Shown: in pieces, positions 17,623 through 26,427 of the stretch
Layout: every line of letters begins with the position of its first letter
Position numbering within the stretch: position 1 is the stretch's first letter
DNA from: Nonlabens ulvanivorans
GTDB lineage: Bacteria; Bacteroidota; Bacteroidia; Flavobacteriales; Flavobacteriaceae
Direction: 5' to 3'
Assembly (NCBI RefSeq): GCF_000755285.1
Contig: NZ_BBMK01000001.1
Location: 62,001-126,000 of the forward strand
Length of the DNA: 64,000 bases
Translations under genes and position numbers: made by a program
Notes under the pieces: model-generated
What the model was told of the DNA's origin: nothing
Seen by the model: only the letters and a program-made list of their open reading frames with translations
Databases searched by the model: none

Positions 17623-17638
17623 CGCTTTCGCGAAAGCG
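17623..17638. repeat. 16-bp palindrome, copy 5 (intergenic)
   Basis: Exact copy between the dipeptidase terminator and the surface protein stop. Confidence 0.95.
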
Positions 17639-17646
17639 TAATAAGA

Positions 17647-19128
17647 TTAATTTAAAGCAAGATTTAAAGCTACCGTAAATATCTGACCTGTACCACTGAA
17701 ACGCTCTACCCAAACCTCTATATAATCATTAGGCTCTAGGTCAAAAACACCTACAATAGGCACTGCGCTGATATCTCTTATTGCGGTAGCACCTACGGTC
17801 GCACCGTCAGGCACTACTTTCCACACACCAGTTTGATCTATTACAGTAGGAACAGCATCTCCAGCTCTACCACGTGCTATGTAAAAGATATATCGATCTC
17901 CAGGAGTATTTCCTTCAAAAGAAACACTGGCAGACACGTTAAAAAATCGTTTTTTCTTCCCTTCATAAACAACCCTATTGTTACCAGAACTTGAGAAGCG
18001 AAATAAGTTATTAGATGTAGTTAATCCTTCTAATTTTTTAGGAACACCATTAGAAGAAAAAGTTGTTGACGCACCGCCACCTGCGGTAAAATTAAAATTA
18101 ATATCACCTACAGCTTGAGCATCTGTTTCTAATGGGATACCAGAACAATTTACATTCCAATCCTTAGTAAAATTAAATCCTGCATAGGTACCTGTAGTAT
18201 AAGGATCAATTAATGTTCCAGCACCTACAAAACTAAGTTGAGATAGCGTGGCATCATTTACAATCGCAGGATTTGCACTTACATCAATACCGGTTTCCAT
18301 ATTATCTGCCTCGATACGTCCACCATTCATTTGTAGATTTGTAAAAGAGCCTAACAGTTCCATAAAAAGTCCCTGTATTTGAAGACGTCCAAAATATATT
18401 ACTGACAAAAAAACTATTGATATCATTTATAGTAAAGCCATCGTCGTTATTCACATATTGCGTGACACTTAAAAATACTGTACTCAGGCCATCGATGGTT
18501 CCTACTTTACTGGCATTTGCAATAATTGTATTATTAATAAGCAATAATTCACCTGTTGCAGTAGTATTAATGTCAAACAGCTGTTTTTTGAACCCATAGG
18601 AATACTACCAGATAAGGTTAAATTACGTAAGCCACCACCTTTTGAACCTTCAAAAAGGCTACCGCTGGAGTTATTGATAAGAATATCTTCAGAAGAATCT
18701 ACACCTTCTATATAAGCCCCATTTAAATCGATAGGAAAATCAAATACGATCGTCCCATTAATTTCATAAAGGTAATCTGTATTTAACAAGTACTTTGATC
18801 CACTTCCCGCAGTAAGCTCATCAGCGAGGTCTGAAATATCTTTAACTAGTTTATAATTATCTCTACGTTGACTTTTAGAGAGGTAAACCCAATCCGTACC
18901 ATCATAAAATTGAAATGCATTTAGTGAGGTATCAAAGATGATTAATCCTGTGGCAGGACTAGCAATTGCTAGTTTTTGTGCAGTAGTCATTCTGGGCATC
19001 AGAACACCTTCGGATTCAGAATAAATGTGCAAAATTGAACTTGGGTCTGGTAAGTCTGTATTAATTCCAACCTGGGAGCCGGCGAAATATACACTTAACA
19101 GCATAAATGTTGTAAATATAGCTTTCAT
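17647..19128 (-). CDS. secreted surface-type protein with flavobacterial 'VGIN' head (two frameshifts in this sequence)
   Basis: About 490 residues once two shifts are corrected: T6 at 18584-18589 should be T7 and A7 at 18407-18413 should be A6. Signal peptide (FTTFMLLSVYFAGS), then QVGINTDLPDPSSILHIYSESEGVLMPRMT, a head shared by many flavobacterial cell-surface and tail-fibre-like proteins, followed by a strand-rich region (LINNSSGSLFEGSKGGGLRNLTL, resembling parallel beta-helix repeats) and a jelly-roll-like C-terminus. No type IX sorting domain is visible. Role unknown; attachment or glycan contact is plausible. Confidence 0.7.
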
Positions 19129-19458
19129 AATAACAGTTTGTAAAATAAAAATACCATTATCATAAATACAAAATCCTAGACTGCTTATCCATGGTTAAAT
19201 AACGACCTGTTTTTAATAAAACATTACATTTTTTAACATTAAATAGTGAATAACATCTACTCTTTAACGATAAAACTAACAAATGTTACATGATGCTTTA
19301 AATTTTCATTAGTAGTCAATTATTTGCTTACCGATTATATAATAAAAGTAGCTAGATAAGTATAACTGCAACAATTAATAACATTTACAAGATTTAATCA
19401 ACTGATATTAAGACCTATAAAATTTAAAACATAAGACATTACATTAAATAAAACGCCT

Positions 19459-19470
19459 CTACACTTGTAG
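19459..19470. promoter_or_regulatory. BlaI-type operator O1
   Basis: CTACACTTGTAG, which contains the TACA-n2-TGTA core known for BlaI/MecI operators. It includes the -33 TTG of the blaI promoter. Confidence 0.75.
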
Positions 19471-19494
19471 AAAATAAAATTTACTCTACATTTG
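19465..19494 (+). promoter_or_regulatory. blaI promoter, embedded in operators
   Basis: TTG (19465-19467), 19 bases, TACATTTG (19487-19494). The -33 is inside O1 and the -7 is inside O2, so repressor binding would block both elements. Confidence 0.75.
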
Positions 19495-19497
19495 TAG
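19486..19497. promoter_or_regulatory. BlaI-type operator O2
   Basis: CTACATTTGTAG with the TACA/TGTA core; it contains the -7 element TACATTTG. Confidence 0.75.
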
Positions 19498-19505
19498 AAT
19501 ACATT

Positions 19506-19517
19506 CTAAAATTGTAG
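19506..19517. promoter_or_regulatory. BlaI-type operator O3 (weaker match)
   Basis: CTAAAATTGTAG, one arm degenerate, 3 bases before the ATG of blaI. It would lie downstream of the transcription start. Confidence 0.55.
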
Positions 19518-19520
19518 AGC

Positions 19521-19886
19521 ATGAAATTGTCTAAGACAGAAGAAGAACTTATGAGTCACTTATGGAAGCTTGAAAAAGCATTTATGAAAGACTTACTAGA
19601 AGAATATCCAGAACCTAAACCTGCCACAACCACCATTGCTACTTTATTAAAGCGCATGTCTGATAAAGGTTTTGTAGGTTATGAACTATTCGGTAAAAGT
19701 CGACAGTACTTTCCTCTGGTAGAAAAGACAGCTTATTTCTCTAAGCACGTTAATAATTTGATTAAAAATTTCTTTAATGATAGTTCATCACAATTTGCCT
19801 CATTTTTCACTAAAGAAACTGATTTAAGTAAAAAAGAATTGGAGGAACTGCGAGCTATTATAGATCAACAAATTAAAAAGAAATAA
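19521..19886 (+). CDS. BlaI/MecI/CopY family transcriptional repressor
   Basis: 121 residues: winged helix MKLSKTEEELMSHLWKLEKAFMKDLLEEY and TTTIATLLKRMSDKGFVGYE (recognition helix and wing), then a helical dimerisation tail. The family represses its own gene and is removed by proteolysis when a partner M56 sensor is triggered. Three operators of the BlaI type precede it and the M56 sensor gene follows 2 bases after its stop, so the pair is a complete sensor-repressor unit. No beta-lactamase gene is next to it, so the signal is unknown. Confidence 0.9.
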   Translation: MKLSKTEEELMSHLWKLEKAFMKDLLEEYPEPKPATTTIATLLKRMSDKGFVGYELFGKSRQYFPLVEKTAYFSKHVNNLIKNFFNDSSSQFASFFTKETDLSKKELEELRAIIDQQIKKK

Positions 19887-19888
19887 TT

Positions 19889-21898
19889 ATGGAACATTTC
19901 TTAATCAACAGTTCTACCTGTTTATTTGTGTTATGGTTGTTTTACAAACTAGTACTTGAAAACACCTCATGGCACCAATGGAAAAGATACTATTTACTAG
20001 CTTCTATTTTAATTGCGCTTGCCATTCCATTTATTGTTGTAAAAACCATAGTAATTCCTATTGAAAATGGTCCCATGATAGATTTTGCGACCTCTACCGT
20101 AGTCACTGAGATTGTTGCTCAACAACAATTACAACTGGACTGGAAATCCATGATTTGGGCTATATATGGAATAGGAGTTTTCATCATGCTTTGGCGATTT
20201 ATCAAAAACCTAAGAGCATTCCGTATTCAAGAACAAGATGAAGTGAGTCCCTATAGCCAGTACCAGCTTATATTGCGCAATACATTCACTGTTCCACATT
20301 CTTTCTTGCAACGTATTTTTGTATCTAAGAAACAGTATGAGCAAAACCTTATTCCTACCACTGTATTAGAACACGAGAAAGCACACCTAGATCAAAAACA
20401 TTCCTTAGACATCCTTTTCATAGAGATACTATTAATATTGTTTTGGTTCAATCCACTTTTATATATCATAAGATTTTCCATTAAACTTAATCACGAGTTC
20501 CTTGCAGACAATGCTGTAATTCAAAAAGGAATAGACACGGTAACCTATCAAGAAACCCTACTACTTTATACACAACAAAGTCACAGCGCGGCACTAGCAA
20601 ATACCTTTAATTTTCCAATCATTAAAAAAAGATTTACAATTATGAAAACACAAACATCACAAAATAGCTTAATATTTAGAAGCTTAGCACTAATCCCAAT
20701 TCTTACATTACTTACAATAAGCTGTGGAAAAGAAGAAACGGAATTTCAAGAAATAGAAGAGATTTTAGAAATTGAAGAAGTAGTAGATGATAGTCATAAA
20801 ACAGAAATTATTGAGGTATATGAAGTGTTAGAGAATTTAACTCAAGAACATATTGAAGAATACAATCGTCTGGCCATTAAACACAAAAACTACATGGATG
20901 CAAATAATAATTTAATAGTATTTAAAGATGAAACTCAACACATGCAAACCATATTTCATTCTATGAGTGAAGAACAACAATCTTCTAATGAACCATGGCC
21001 ATATCTAGGAAGAGATAATGATTTAAAAGCAGGACAAATTCCGCCACCGCCACCACCTGCACCAAGCGCCATTGAATATATAAATGAACACAAGGACGAA
21101 TTAAATTATTATCTAAGAGAAGATCAAATCCCTGCAGATGTTGCCATTAAAATAATAGAAAAATACGGCCAACAAGGAGTTGAGATTAGTCCTGACGCAA
21201 ATGGTGTAAACTCTATTAAAATTCTAGAAACTGAAGAGAACAAAGGGAAGTTACCGCCACCACCGCCACCAGCACCTTTAAAAGCTACAGGTTATATTAA
21301 AGTAGATGAGCGTATCTTTTATTACACTACCAAAGATGGAGATCACAATTTCTATGACCGCAAAGGAAACATAATTGATATTAAAGGTAAAACAGTCACT
21401 CAAGTAGAAAAGGAAGATTTACCACCACCACCACCGGCAAAATTAAAGTCAGGAGCATCATTAAATTCTTCTGCAAATGAAAATATCAACAAATCTGTAG
21501 TTGACACTAATAAGCAAATCACATATACATCTATCAAAGGTCCTAATCGTAACATATTTACAATCGACGCCAAAGTTCAGGAAGGAGAAATTGTTTTAGA
21601 AGGTGAAAATTATGCATACAACTCAAAAGACCTTAATAATATTAAAATTTATAACCACAATAATGAAATGCTATCCCAAGAAAAAGTTCAACAACTTAAA
21701 ATAGGTTTTAGACCTGTATGGTGGAATGGTAAAGAAAAAACCAAAGAACTTCTCAATGATAATCAGATAATTGAATCTTTTAAGAACAATCAAGTTACGC
21801 TACAATTTAATGGCGGACATACAACGGATTACGAGGAAGCTTTACAAATCGATACAACAGACATGTTTGTTACGTGGAACAAAGAAAGGATCACATAA
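19889..21898 (+). CDS. BlaR1/MecR1-like M56 family membrane metallopeptidase with proline-rich tail
   Basis: 669 residues. About four membrane segments in the N-terminal 275 residues; the cytosolic zinc protease motif HEKAH (HExxH) is near residue 161, followed by LDILFIEILLILFWFNPLLYI and the HEFLADNAV segment. After the last membrane helix (SLALIPILTLLTISCG) comes a roughly 390-residue non-membrane region that contains three poly-proline tracts (IPPPPPPAPSAIEYI, LPPPPPPAPLKATGY, LPPPPPAKLKSG). In flavobacteria such tails replace the penicillin-binding sensor of classical BlaR1. It probably cleaves the BlaI-type repressor encoded just upstream. Confidence 0.85.
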   Translation: MEHFLINSSTCLFVLWLFYKLVLENTSWHQWKRYYLLASILIALAIPFIVVKTIVIPIENGPMIDFATSTVVTEIVAQQQLQLDWKSMIWAIYGIGVFIMLWRFIKNLRAFRIQEQDEVSPYSQYQLILRNTFTVPHSFLQRIFVSKKQYEQNLIPTTVLEHEKAHLDQKHSLDILFIEILLILFWFNPLLYIIRFSIKLNHEFLADNAVIQKGIDTVTYQETLLLYTQQSHSAALANTFNFPIIKKRFTIMKTQTSQNSLIFRSLALIPILTLLTISCGKEETEFQEIEEILEIEEVVDDSHKTEIIEVYEVLENLTQEHIEEYNRLAIKHKNYMDANNNLIVFKDETQHMQTIFHSMSEEQQSSNEPWPYLGRDNDLKAGQIPPPPPPAPSAIEYINEHKDELNYYLREDQIPADVAIKIIEKYGQQGVEISPDANGVNSIKILETEENKGKLPPPPPPAPLKATGYIKVDERIFYYTTKDGDHNFYDRKGNIIDIKGKTVTQVEKEDLPPPPPAKLKSGASLNSSANENINKSVVDTNKQITYTSIKGPNRNIFTIDAKVQEGEIVLEGENYAYNSKDLNNIKIYNHNNEMLSQEKVQQLKIGFRPVWWNGKEKTKELLNDNQIIESFKNNQVTLQFNGGHTTDYEEALQIDTTDMFVTWNKERIT

Positions 21899-21984
21899 CT
21901 ATTTCACTAGGACCACACTCTTGGGCTAAGACCAACTCAAATTATCAAGTGTTTAAAAAATATTTCTAAAAATTACATTAAAAA

Positions 21985-22080
21985 ACTCCTCTCCTTAAAT
22001 CCCGAATCTGAAAAGTGAAATTTACATAGCGAGAGGAATACATCAGAACAGATGTGAAACTTGTTTCGCATCAGGAGTGG
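21985..22080 (+). ncRNA. candidate structured RNA / switch-like leader before the DUF4407 gene
   Basis: Several complementary segments lie in 95 bases: ACTCCT (21985-21990) with AGGAGT (22073-22078), CCTCTC (21988-21993) with GAGAGG (22031-22036), ACATC (22040-22044) with GATGT (22051-22055), and GATGTGAA with TTCGCATC (22051-22072, one G-U pair). The first and second pairings exclude each other, as do the third and fourth, which is the layout of a two-state RNA. The rest of the 272-base gap holds a 16-base palindrome (22094-22109) and no gene. It does not match a riboswitch I know; the call is tentative. Confidence 0.35.
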
Positions 22081-22170
22081 TTGAAAACACAAATGATTTT
22101 ATAAAATCAAATCATCTCCGTAACAACTGATAATTATTGCGTTATTAGATAGAACCTTAATCGATCTATT

Positions 22171-23274
22171 ATGCAATCCTTCTTCATCACCTGCAGCGGT
22201 GCAGACACTGATATACTCGACAAATGTAGCGCTGGTGAGCGTACCAAATATGCTGGTATAGGAGCTACAGTTTTCTTCACGGCACTTATGGCTTTTTTTG
22301 CAGCCAGTTATGCACTATACACCGTTTTTGATAGTTATTTAATCGCTACTGCCTTTGGATTTGTTTGGGGTTTATTAATTTTTAATCTAGACCGCTATAT
22401 CGTTTCTACACTTAAAAAGAGTGATAAAAAAATGAACGAAGTCTGGCAGGCAACTCCGCGTATTATCTTAGCTGTCATAATCGCTGTAGTCATTTCTAAA
22501 CCACTGGAATTAAAGATTTTTGAGAAGGAGATAGATCAGGTATTACTAGAGGAAAAGAATCAGTTAACGCTTGAGAATCAGGAACAAGTTGCACAGCTGT
22601 ATTTGGTTGAAGAAACCGCTTTCGCGAAAGCGATACAAGACTTAAAAACAGAGGTTCAAACCAAAGAAACCGAAGTCAACGAACTCTACAACACCTACAT
22701 CACCGAAGCCGAAGGAACCTCAGGAACTAACAAACTAGGGAAAGGTCCGGTATATAAAGAGAAACGCGACAAACACGACGCCGCACTAGCTGACCTCAAT
22801 ACTTTAAAAACTAACAATACCGATAAAATAGCAGCTATAGAATTACAAATGGCAACGCTACAAGAAAGTGAAGCTACTATGATCGCTTCTACCCAACCCA
22901 TAATAGATAACTTTGATGGATTAATGGCGCGTATAGAAGCCTTAAACAAGCTACCGTTTCTCACATCGTTCTTTATATTCTTATTATTTCTTGCGGTAGA
23001 AACATCACCTATCATAGCTAAATTACTGGCACCACGTGGTGAGTATGACTTTAAACTTGCCGAGCGTGAAGACCTTGTAAAATCATGGGTAATCCAACAA
23101 AAACAACAACAAGAAATCCTAGTACAAACCGACAAAACACTCAACAATAGAGTCTATGCCGATATTGCCGAGGAAGACGCACTCTATGCTTACAAAAAGA
23201 AAATAGCAAGAGAACTCATGCAAGAACAAGCCGATGCGTTTTATAAAAAGCAGAAAGGGATTTTGGGGGGGTAA
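22171..23274 (+). CDS. DUF4407 domain membrane protein
   Basis: 367 residues. Two N-terminal membrane segments (GATVFFTALMAFFAASYALYT and ATAFGFVWGLLIFNL), the family motif NLDRYIVSTLKK, a third segment (RIILAVIIAVVISKPLEL), a long coiled-coil stretch (about residues 120-250), and a last segment FLTSFFIFLLFLAVETSPIIAKLL before a charged tail. The function of DUF4407 is not known. Palindrome copy at 22617-22632 encodes AFAKA at the start of the coiled coil. A G7 run at 23265-23271 places an extra glycine before the stop. Confidence 0.85.
   Translation: MQSFFITCSGADTDILDKCSAGERTKYAGIGATVFFTALMAFFAASYALYTVFDSYLIATAFGFVWGLLIFNLDRYIVSTLKKSDKKMNEVWQATPRIILAVIIAVVISKPLELKIFEKEIDQVLLEEKNQLTLENQEQVAQLYLVEETAFAKAIQDLKTEVQTKETEVNELYNTYITEAEGTSGTNKLGKGPVYKEKRDKHDAALADLNTLKTNNTDKIAAIELQMATLQESEATMIASTQPIIDNFDGLMARIEALNKLPFLTSFFIFLLFLAVETSPIIAKLLAPRGEYDFKLAEREDLVKSWVIQQKQQQEILVQTDKTLNNRVYADIAEEDALYAYKKKIARELMQEQADAFYKKQKGILGG
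22617..22632. repeat. 16-bp palindrome, copy 6
   Basis: Exact copy inside the DUF4407 gene, read as AFAKA. Confidence 0.95.
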
Positions 23275-23306
23275 TAGTTAGCTGTTGACTGAAAGACTCA
23301 AGTTCA

Positions 23307-25085
23307 TCAGTCATCCACAATTCCCATCTTCCTCAACAGGAAACTAGCATTCATATTAGTTGCAATTCCATTTTTAAAGGTGTAGTCAAAGGTGAGTTCA
23401 TCGTTTGTGATGTCTGCATCAAAGAAGTAATTAGAAATGCTGTCATACTCATCTGCAACCTCTGTAAGGCTCAAATCATGTGTAGCGATAATTCCGGTAG
23501 CATGTTTTCTAGAAAGCTTTTCTATGAGTTTTCTAGAGCCATTTGCCTTATCTTGACTATTAGTTCCTTTCAATATCTCATCTAGAACAATGAAATACCG
23601 TTCGGTTTCTATCTTGTCCACGATGTATTTTAATCGTTTTAATTCACTAAAGAAGTAACTCTCATCATCAGTTAATGAGTCGCTAGTTCTCATACTGGTA
23701 ATTAACTTGATCGGACTATAAATCATAGATTGTGCACATACCGGTAGGCCAGCATTTGCCATTACAATTTTCATAGAGACAGTTCTTAAGAAGGTACTTT
23801 TACCTGCCATATTTGCACCAGTAATGATGAAAAATTCACCGCTAGCAATGTTGATATCATTCCCTATTGCTTTTGCAGGATCTAGTAAAGGATGTCTCGC
23901 ATCGTTCACTTGCATTTTAAAATCACCACTTTCAATCGTAGGATAGACATAATCCTTATGATTATAGGCAAAATTTCCTAGCGAGTTCATAGCATCTATT
24001 TGCGCAACGGTTTCTAACCAGTTCTCTATATGGCCAGCATTTTCTTGCAACCAGTTCTCTATAGTATGTACTTGCTTTAGATCCCATAACCCAAAACCGT
24101 TTGCAAGCACTCCAAACAACATATTATTACGTTGATCTAACCTACCTATAGCAACCGCTAGCTCTTGAAATCTAATAGAGGCTGGCGATTCACCTACCAT
24201 TATTCTAGATTTTAATTCTATGAGCAAATCACTTTTAAAACTTTCTTTTTCTATTGCGAGAATTAATTGACTGTACTGCTGGAAAAATAATTCTAAAGAA
24301 CTAATATTTGCAATGAAAGCGGTAATGCGCTTTATGTACTTACCAGTTACAGCTAGTCCACCAAAGAACGCTGCTGAGAAAATATAACCATTTACCCAAT
24401 CATTAAAATAAGCAACTCCTAATGCGATAGAAACTGCAAACCATACCCAAGGCAACCAAGCGAATAATGCGGGAACGAATGCCTCGTAGCTTTTAATCCA
24501 GGCTAGCATCCCTTTAGGATCTTTCTCATTGTTGAGAAGTGTCGCTGTTGCTCCATAATTATGTCTGAAATCTATCTTTTCAGACAATTCCTTAATCGCT
24601 TCTTGTTTCTCAGTAATTCTTGTAATATCATTAGATAGAAAATGAGTAGCCAATGTGCTCACTCCATCTTTAGTAACACTTCTATTTAAATACTGGAAGA
24701 AAGAACCTGGACCTAATAAATCTATGTCACGACTAAACTCATGATCATCTCTTAAAAACAGTGCACCATCGGGTCTGTCATAGAATTTACGCTCTAGCAT
24801 ATTTAATTCTAACTCATTGCGATCTAGTAAAGCCTGTTGAAAGTCTCGTTTTCTTTTAAGATTTTCATGCCTTGATACTAGAAACAAGAATAAAATAAAA
24901 GTTGCGACAGCAATTACAACAGCTACCTGCCACTGAGACCACAAAAAATATACACCAGCAGCACCTGCTATAAACAGTAATAGTCTGATGGTACTTGATA
25001 ATCGTAATTGATTCTTAATAGAATCTCTGTGTTCTTTAAATTGCGCAATACGCTCTAGATAGAATGATTGTAAGGTCTCTTTCAA
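23307..25085 (-). CDS. membrane-anchored MutS-like ATPase
   Basis: 592 residues. Two hydrophobic segments near residues 30-70 (TIRLLLFIAGAAGVYF, VAVVIAVATFILFLFLV) and another pair near 205-240. The C-terminal half is the MutS ATPase: Walker A GANMAGKST near residue 420, a DDESYFFSEL signature, Walker B FIVLDEILKGTNS near 500 and the ATHDLSL switch histidine. The mismatch-binding domain I of MutS is absent and the core domain is reduced. This is a family distinct from MutS1 and MutS2, seen in Bacteroidota; its role is unknown and membrane placement makes mismatch repair unlikely. Confidence 0.85.
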   Translation of the reverse strand: MKETLQSFYLERIAQFKEHRDSIKNQLRLSSTIRLLLFIAGAAGVYFLWSQWQVAVVIAVATFILFLFLVSRHENLKRKRDFQQALLDRNELELNMLERKFYDRPDGALFLRDDHEFSRDIDLLGPGSFFQYLNRSVTKDGVSTLATHFLSNDITRITEKQEAIKELSEKIDFRHNYGATATLLNNEKDPKGMLAWIKSYEAFVPALFAWLPWVWFAVSIALGVAYFNDWVNGYIFSAAFFGGLAVTGKYIKRITAFIANISSLELFFQQYSQLILAIEKESFKSDLLIELKSRIMVGESPASIRFQELAVAIGRLDQRNNMLFGVLANGFGLWDLKQVHTIENWLQENAGHIENWLETVAQIDAMNSLGNFAYNHKDYVYPTIESGDFKMQVNDARHPLLDPAKAIGNDINIASGEFFIITGANMAGKSTFLRTVSMKIVMANAGLPVCAQSMIYSPIKLITSMRTSDSLTDDESYFFSELKRLKYIVDKIETERYFIVLDEILKGTNSQDKANGSRKLIEKLSRKHATGIIATHDLSLTEVADEYDSISNYFFDADITNDELTFDYTFKNGIATNMNASFLLRKMGIVDD

Positions 25086-25454
25086 TTATAAATTTTTAAG
25101 GTCTTCTTTTTGAGCTCGTGTTAATTTTCCTATGACTAACTCATAACTATGATCGATCCATTTTTTAAGCTCTGAAGCTTCCATGGCTTTATCTATAAAA
25201 ATAGTATTCCAGTGTTTTTTATTACTATGATAACCACCTATGACCGTGCCATCATATTCTTCTCTTAATTCAATGGCTTTCTCTGGATCGCATTTTAAAT
25301 TAATGGCTGGCTCGCCACGTTCCCATCGATCTAGTCCTGTGAGGCAAAACATTTTTCCCATAACTTTAAACACTAATGTAGATTCATCAAAGGGAAACTC
25401 TTCAGTTACCGCTTTTTTAGACATGCAATAATCACGCAACTCATCAATATGCAT
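25086..25454 (-). CDS. MmcQ/YjbR family protein
   Basis: 122 residues with the CyaY-like fold signature of the family: VTEEFPFDESTLVFKVMGKMF near the start, INLKCDPEKAIELREEY in the middle and KHWNTIFIDK near the end. The family is often described as DNA-binding, from the fold, without a defined task. It abuts the MutS-like gene with no gap and shares one base with the DUF4230 gene upstream, so these genes are co-transcribed. Confidence 0.88.
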   Translation of the reverse strand: MHIDELRDYCMSKKAVTEEFPFDESTLVFKVMGKMFCLTGLDRWERGEPAINLKCDPEKAIELREEYDGTVIGGYHSNKKHWNTIFIDKAMEASELKKWIDHSYELVIGKLTRAQKEDLKNL

Positions 25455-26080
25455 TAGGATTCAATTTTCTTTTGAGGCTCAACTTCATTAAGAATAAGTG
25501 TACTATAATCTAGCTTCCATCCTATTGTTGCCGCAAGTCCTTCCATAAGTTGAATGGTCTGTAACGCTTCTTTTCTAGCCTGATCTAATAATCCACTTTC
25601 TGGAATTTTATCTATGATATGCTGCTTTGCATTGCGCGATATCTCCGTTAGGTCCTCACTAGTAAAATAATTTGCCCAACCTTCTTTTTTATCGTAGTAA
25701 TTAAAGTCTGTTTCAATACTCAATACTTGAGGTTGTGGAAAGTTGGTGAGTCGTATGGTCTTTGAGTTAGGGTCACTATCCATCTCTATTTTAGTAAGGT
25801 CAAAACCTATGTGAGCCTTTGCATTAATAAGAATAATAGCCTTTTTCTTTCCTAACAAAAGACTCATCAATTTCTCTTTTACATTTTCATAATGATAAAT
25901 CTCTGCAAAATCTCCTTCTACGGTAATGAACTTACATACAGAGCGTATTTTTTCCATAAGCACTACACTTTGCTCTCTAGTGTTTTCTTTTTTGCCCATT
26001 TTGCCCATTAGCATCTTAAACACAAAAAAAGCTATCACAGCTCCTACAGCAAGTCCTATAAATAGTAATTCCATATTCAA
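25454..26080 (-). CDS. DUF4230 domain protein, membrane-anchored
   Basis: 208 residues: one N-terminal membrane anchor (LLFIGLAVGAVIAFFVFKML), then the DUF4230 domain with KFITVEGDFAEIYHYEN, KAIILINAKAHIGFDL and a C-terminal helix region. DUF4230 has no known function. It overlaps the MmcQ gene by one base. Confidence 0.8.
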   Translation of the reverse strand: MNMELLFIGLAVGAVIAFFVFKMLMGKMGKKENTREQSVVLMEKIRSVCKFITVEGDFAEIYHYENVKEKLMSLLLGKKKAIILINAKAHIGFDLTKIEMDSDPNSKTIRLTNFPQPQVLSIETDFNYYDKKEGWANYFTSEDLTEISRNAKQHIIDKIPESGLLDQARKEALQTIQLMEGLAATIGWKLDYSTLILNEVEPQKKIES

Positions 26081-26082
26081 AT

Positions 26083-26427
26083 TTACAATTTATCGAGATG
26101 AGTGCTTTTAAAAGCATCAGGATATTTGAGTCCGTAGCCAAATATTCTATCCATACCTATATGTGCTATCATAATCCATCCATACATAAAAGTAATATCA
26201 CTTTTCAAAAACTTCCCTATCGCTAGAACTGCAATAGCGACAAGTAAATGATGGAAAAAATTGTATGTCATTGCTCCTAATCGATTATTAATTAAGTATC
26301 CCAAAGCACCTATATCTGGCGTAAGCAATAATGCTGCAAATATCCACCAGCTATAATCAGTGTAATAAAAACCATAAAGGCCTACCATTAAAATACCTAA
26401 GCCTTCTAATTTTAATAACCACTTCAT
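26083..26427 (-). CDS. DUF4260 family small membrane protein
   Basis: 114 residues with about four membrane segments. The pattern LLTPDIGALGYLINNRLGAMTYNFFHH and GWIMIAHIGMDRIFGYGLKYP is that of DUF4260 (YfhL-like) proteins. Role unknown. It overlaps the cyclase gene upstream by 4 bases. Confidence 0.85.
   Translation of the reverse strand: MKWLLKLEGLGILMVGLYGFYYTDYSWWIFAALLLTPDIGALGYLINNRLGAMTYNFFHHLLVAIAVLAIGKFLKSDITFMYGWIMIAHIGMDRIFGYGLKYPDAFKSTHLDKL

Larger units (their letters stand above)
19129..19520. other. 392-base intergenic region carrying the blaI promoter and operators
   Basis: Bases 19129-19450 are very AT-rich with no gene I can support. The last 65 bases hold the three BlaI-type operators and the promoter that are listed separately. 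Confidence 0.6.

Noticed and set aside
21038-21440. Proline tract DNA repeats in the M56 gene as a slippage hot spot or array
   Set aside because: The three CCA/CCG tracts are short, imperfect and in frame; they encode a tail typical of flavobacterial M56 proteins.
22171-25085. BlaI, M56, DUF4407 and MutS-like genes as a phage defence island
   Set aside because: No nuclease, toxin or other known defence domain is present, strands differ, and the surroundings are housekeeping genes. The MutS-like protein alone is kept as a finding.
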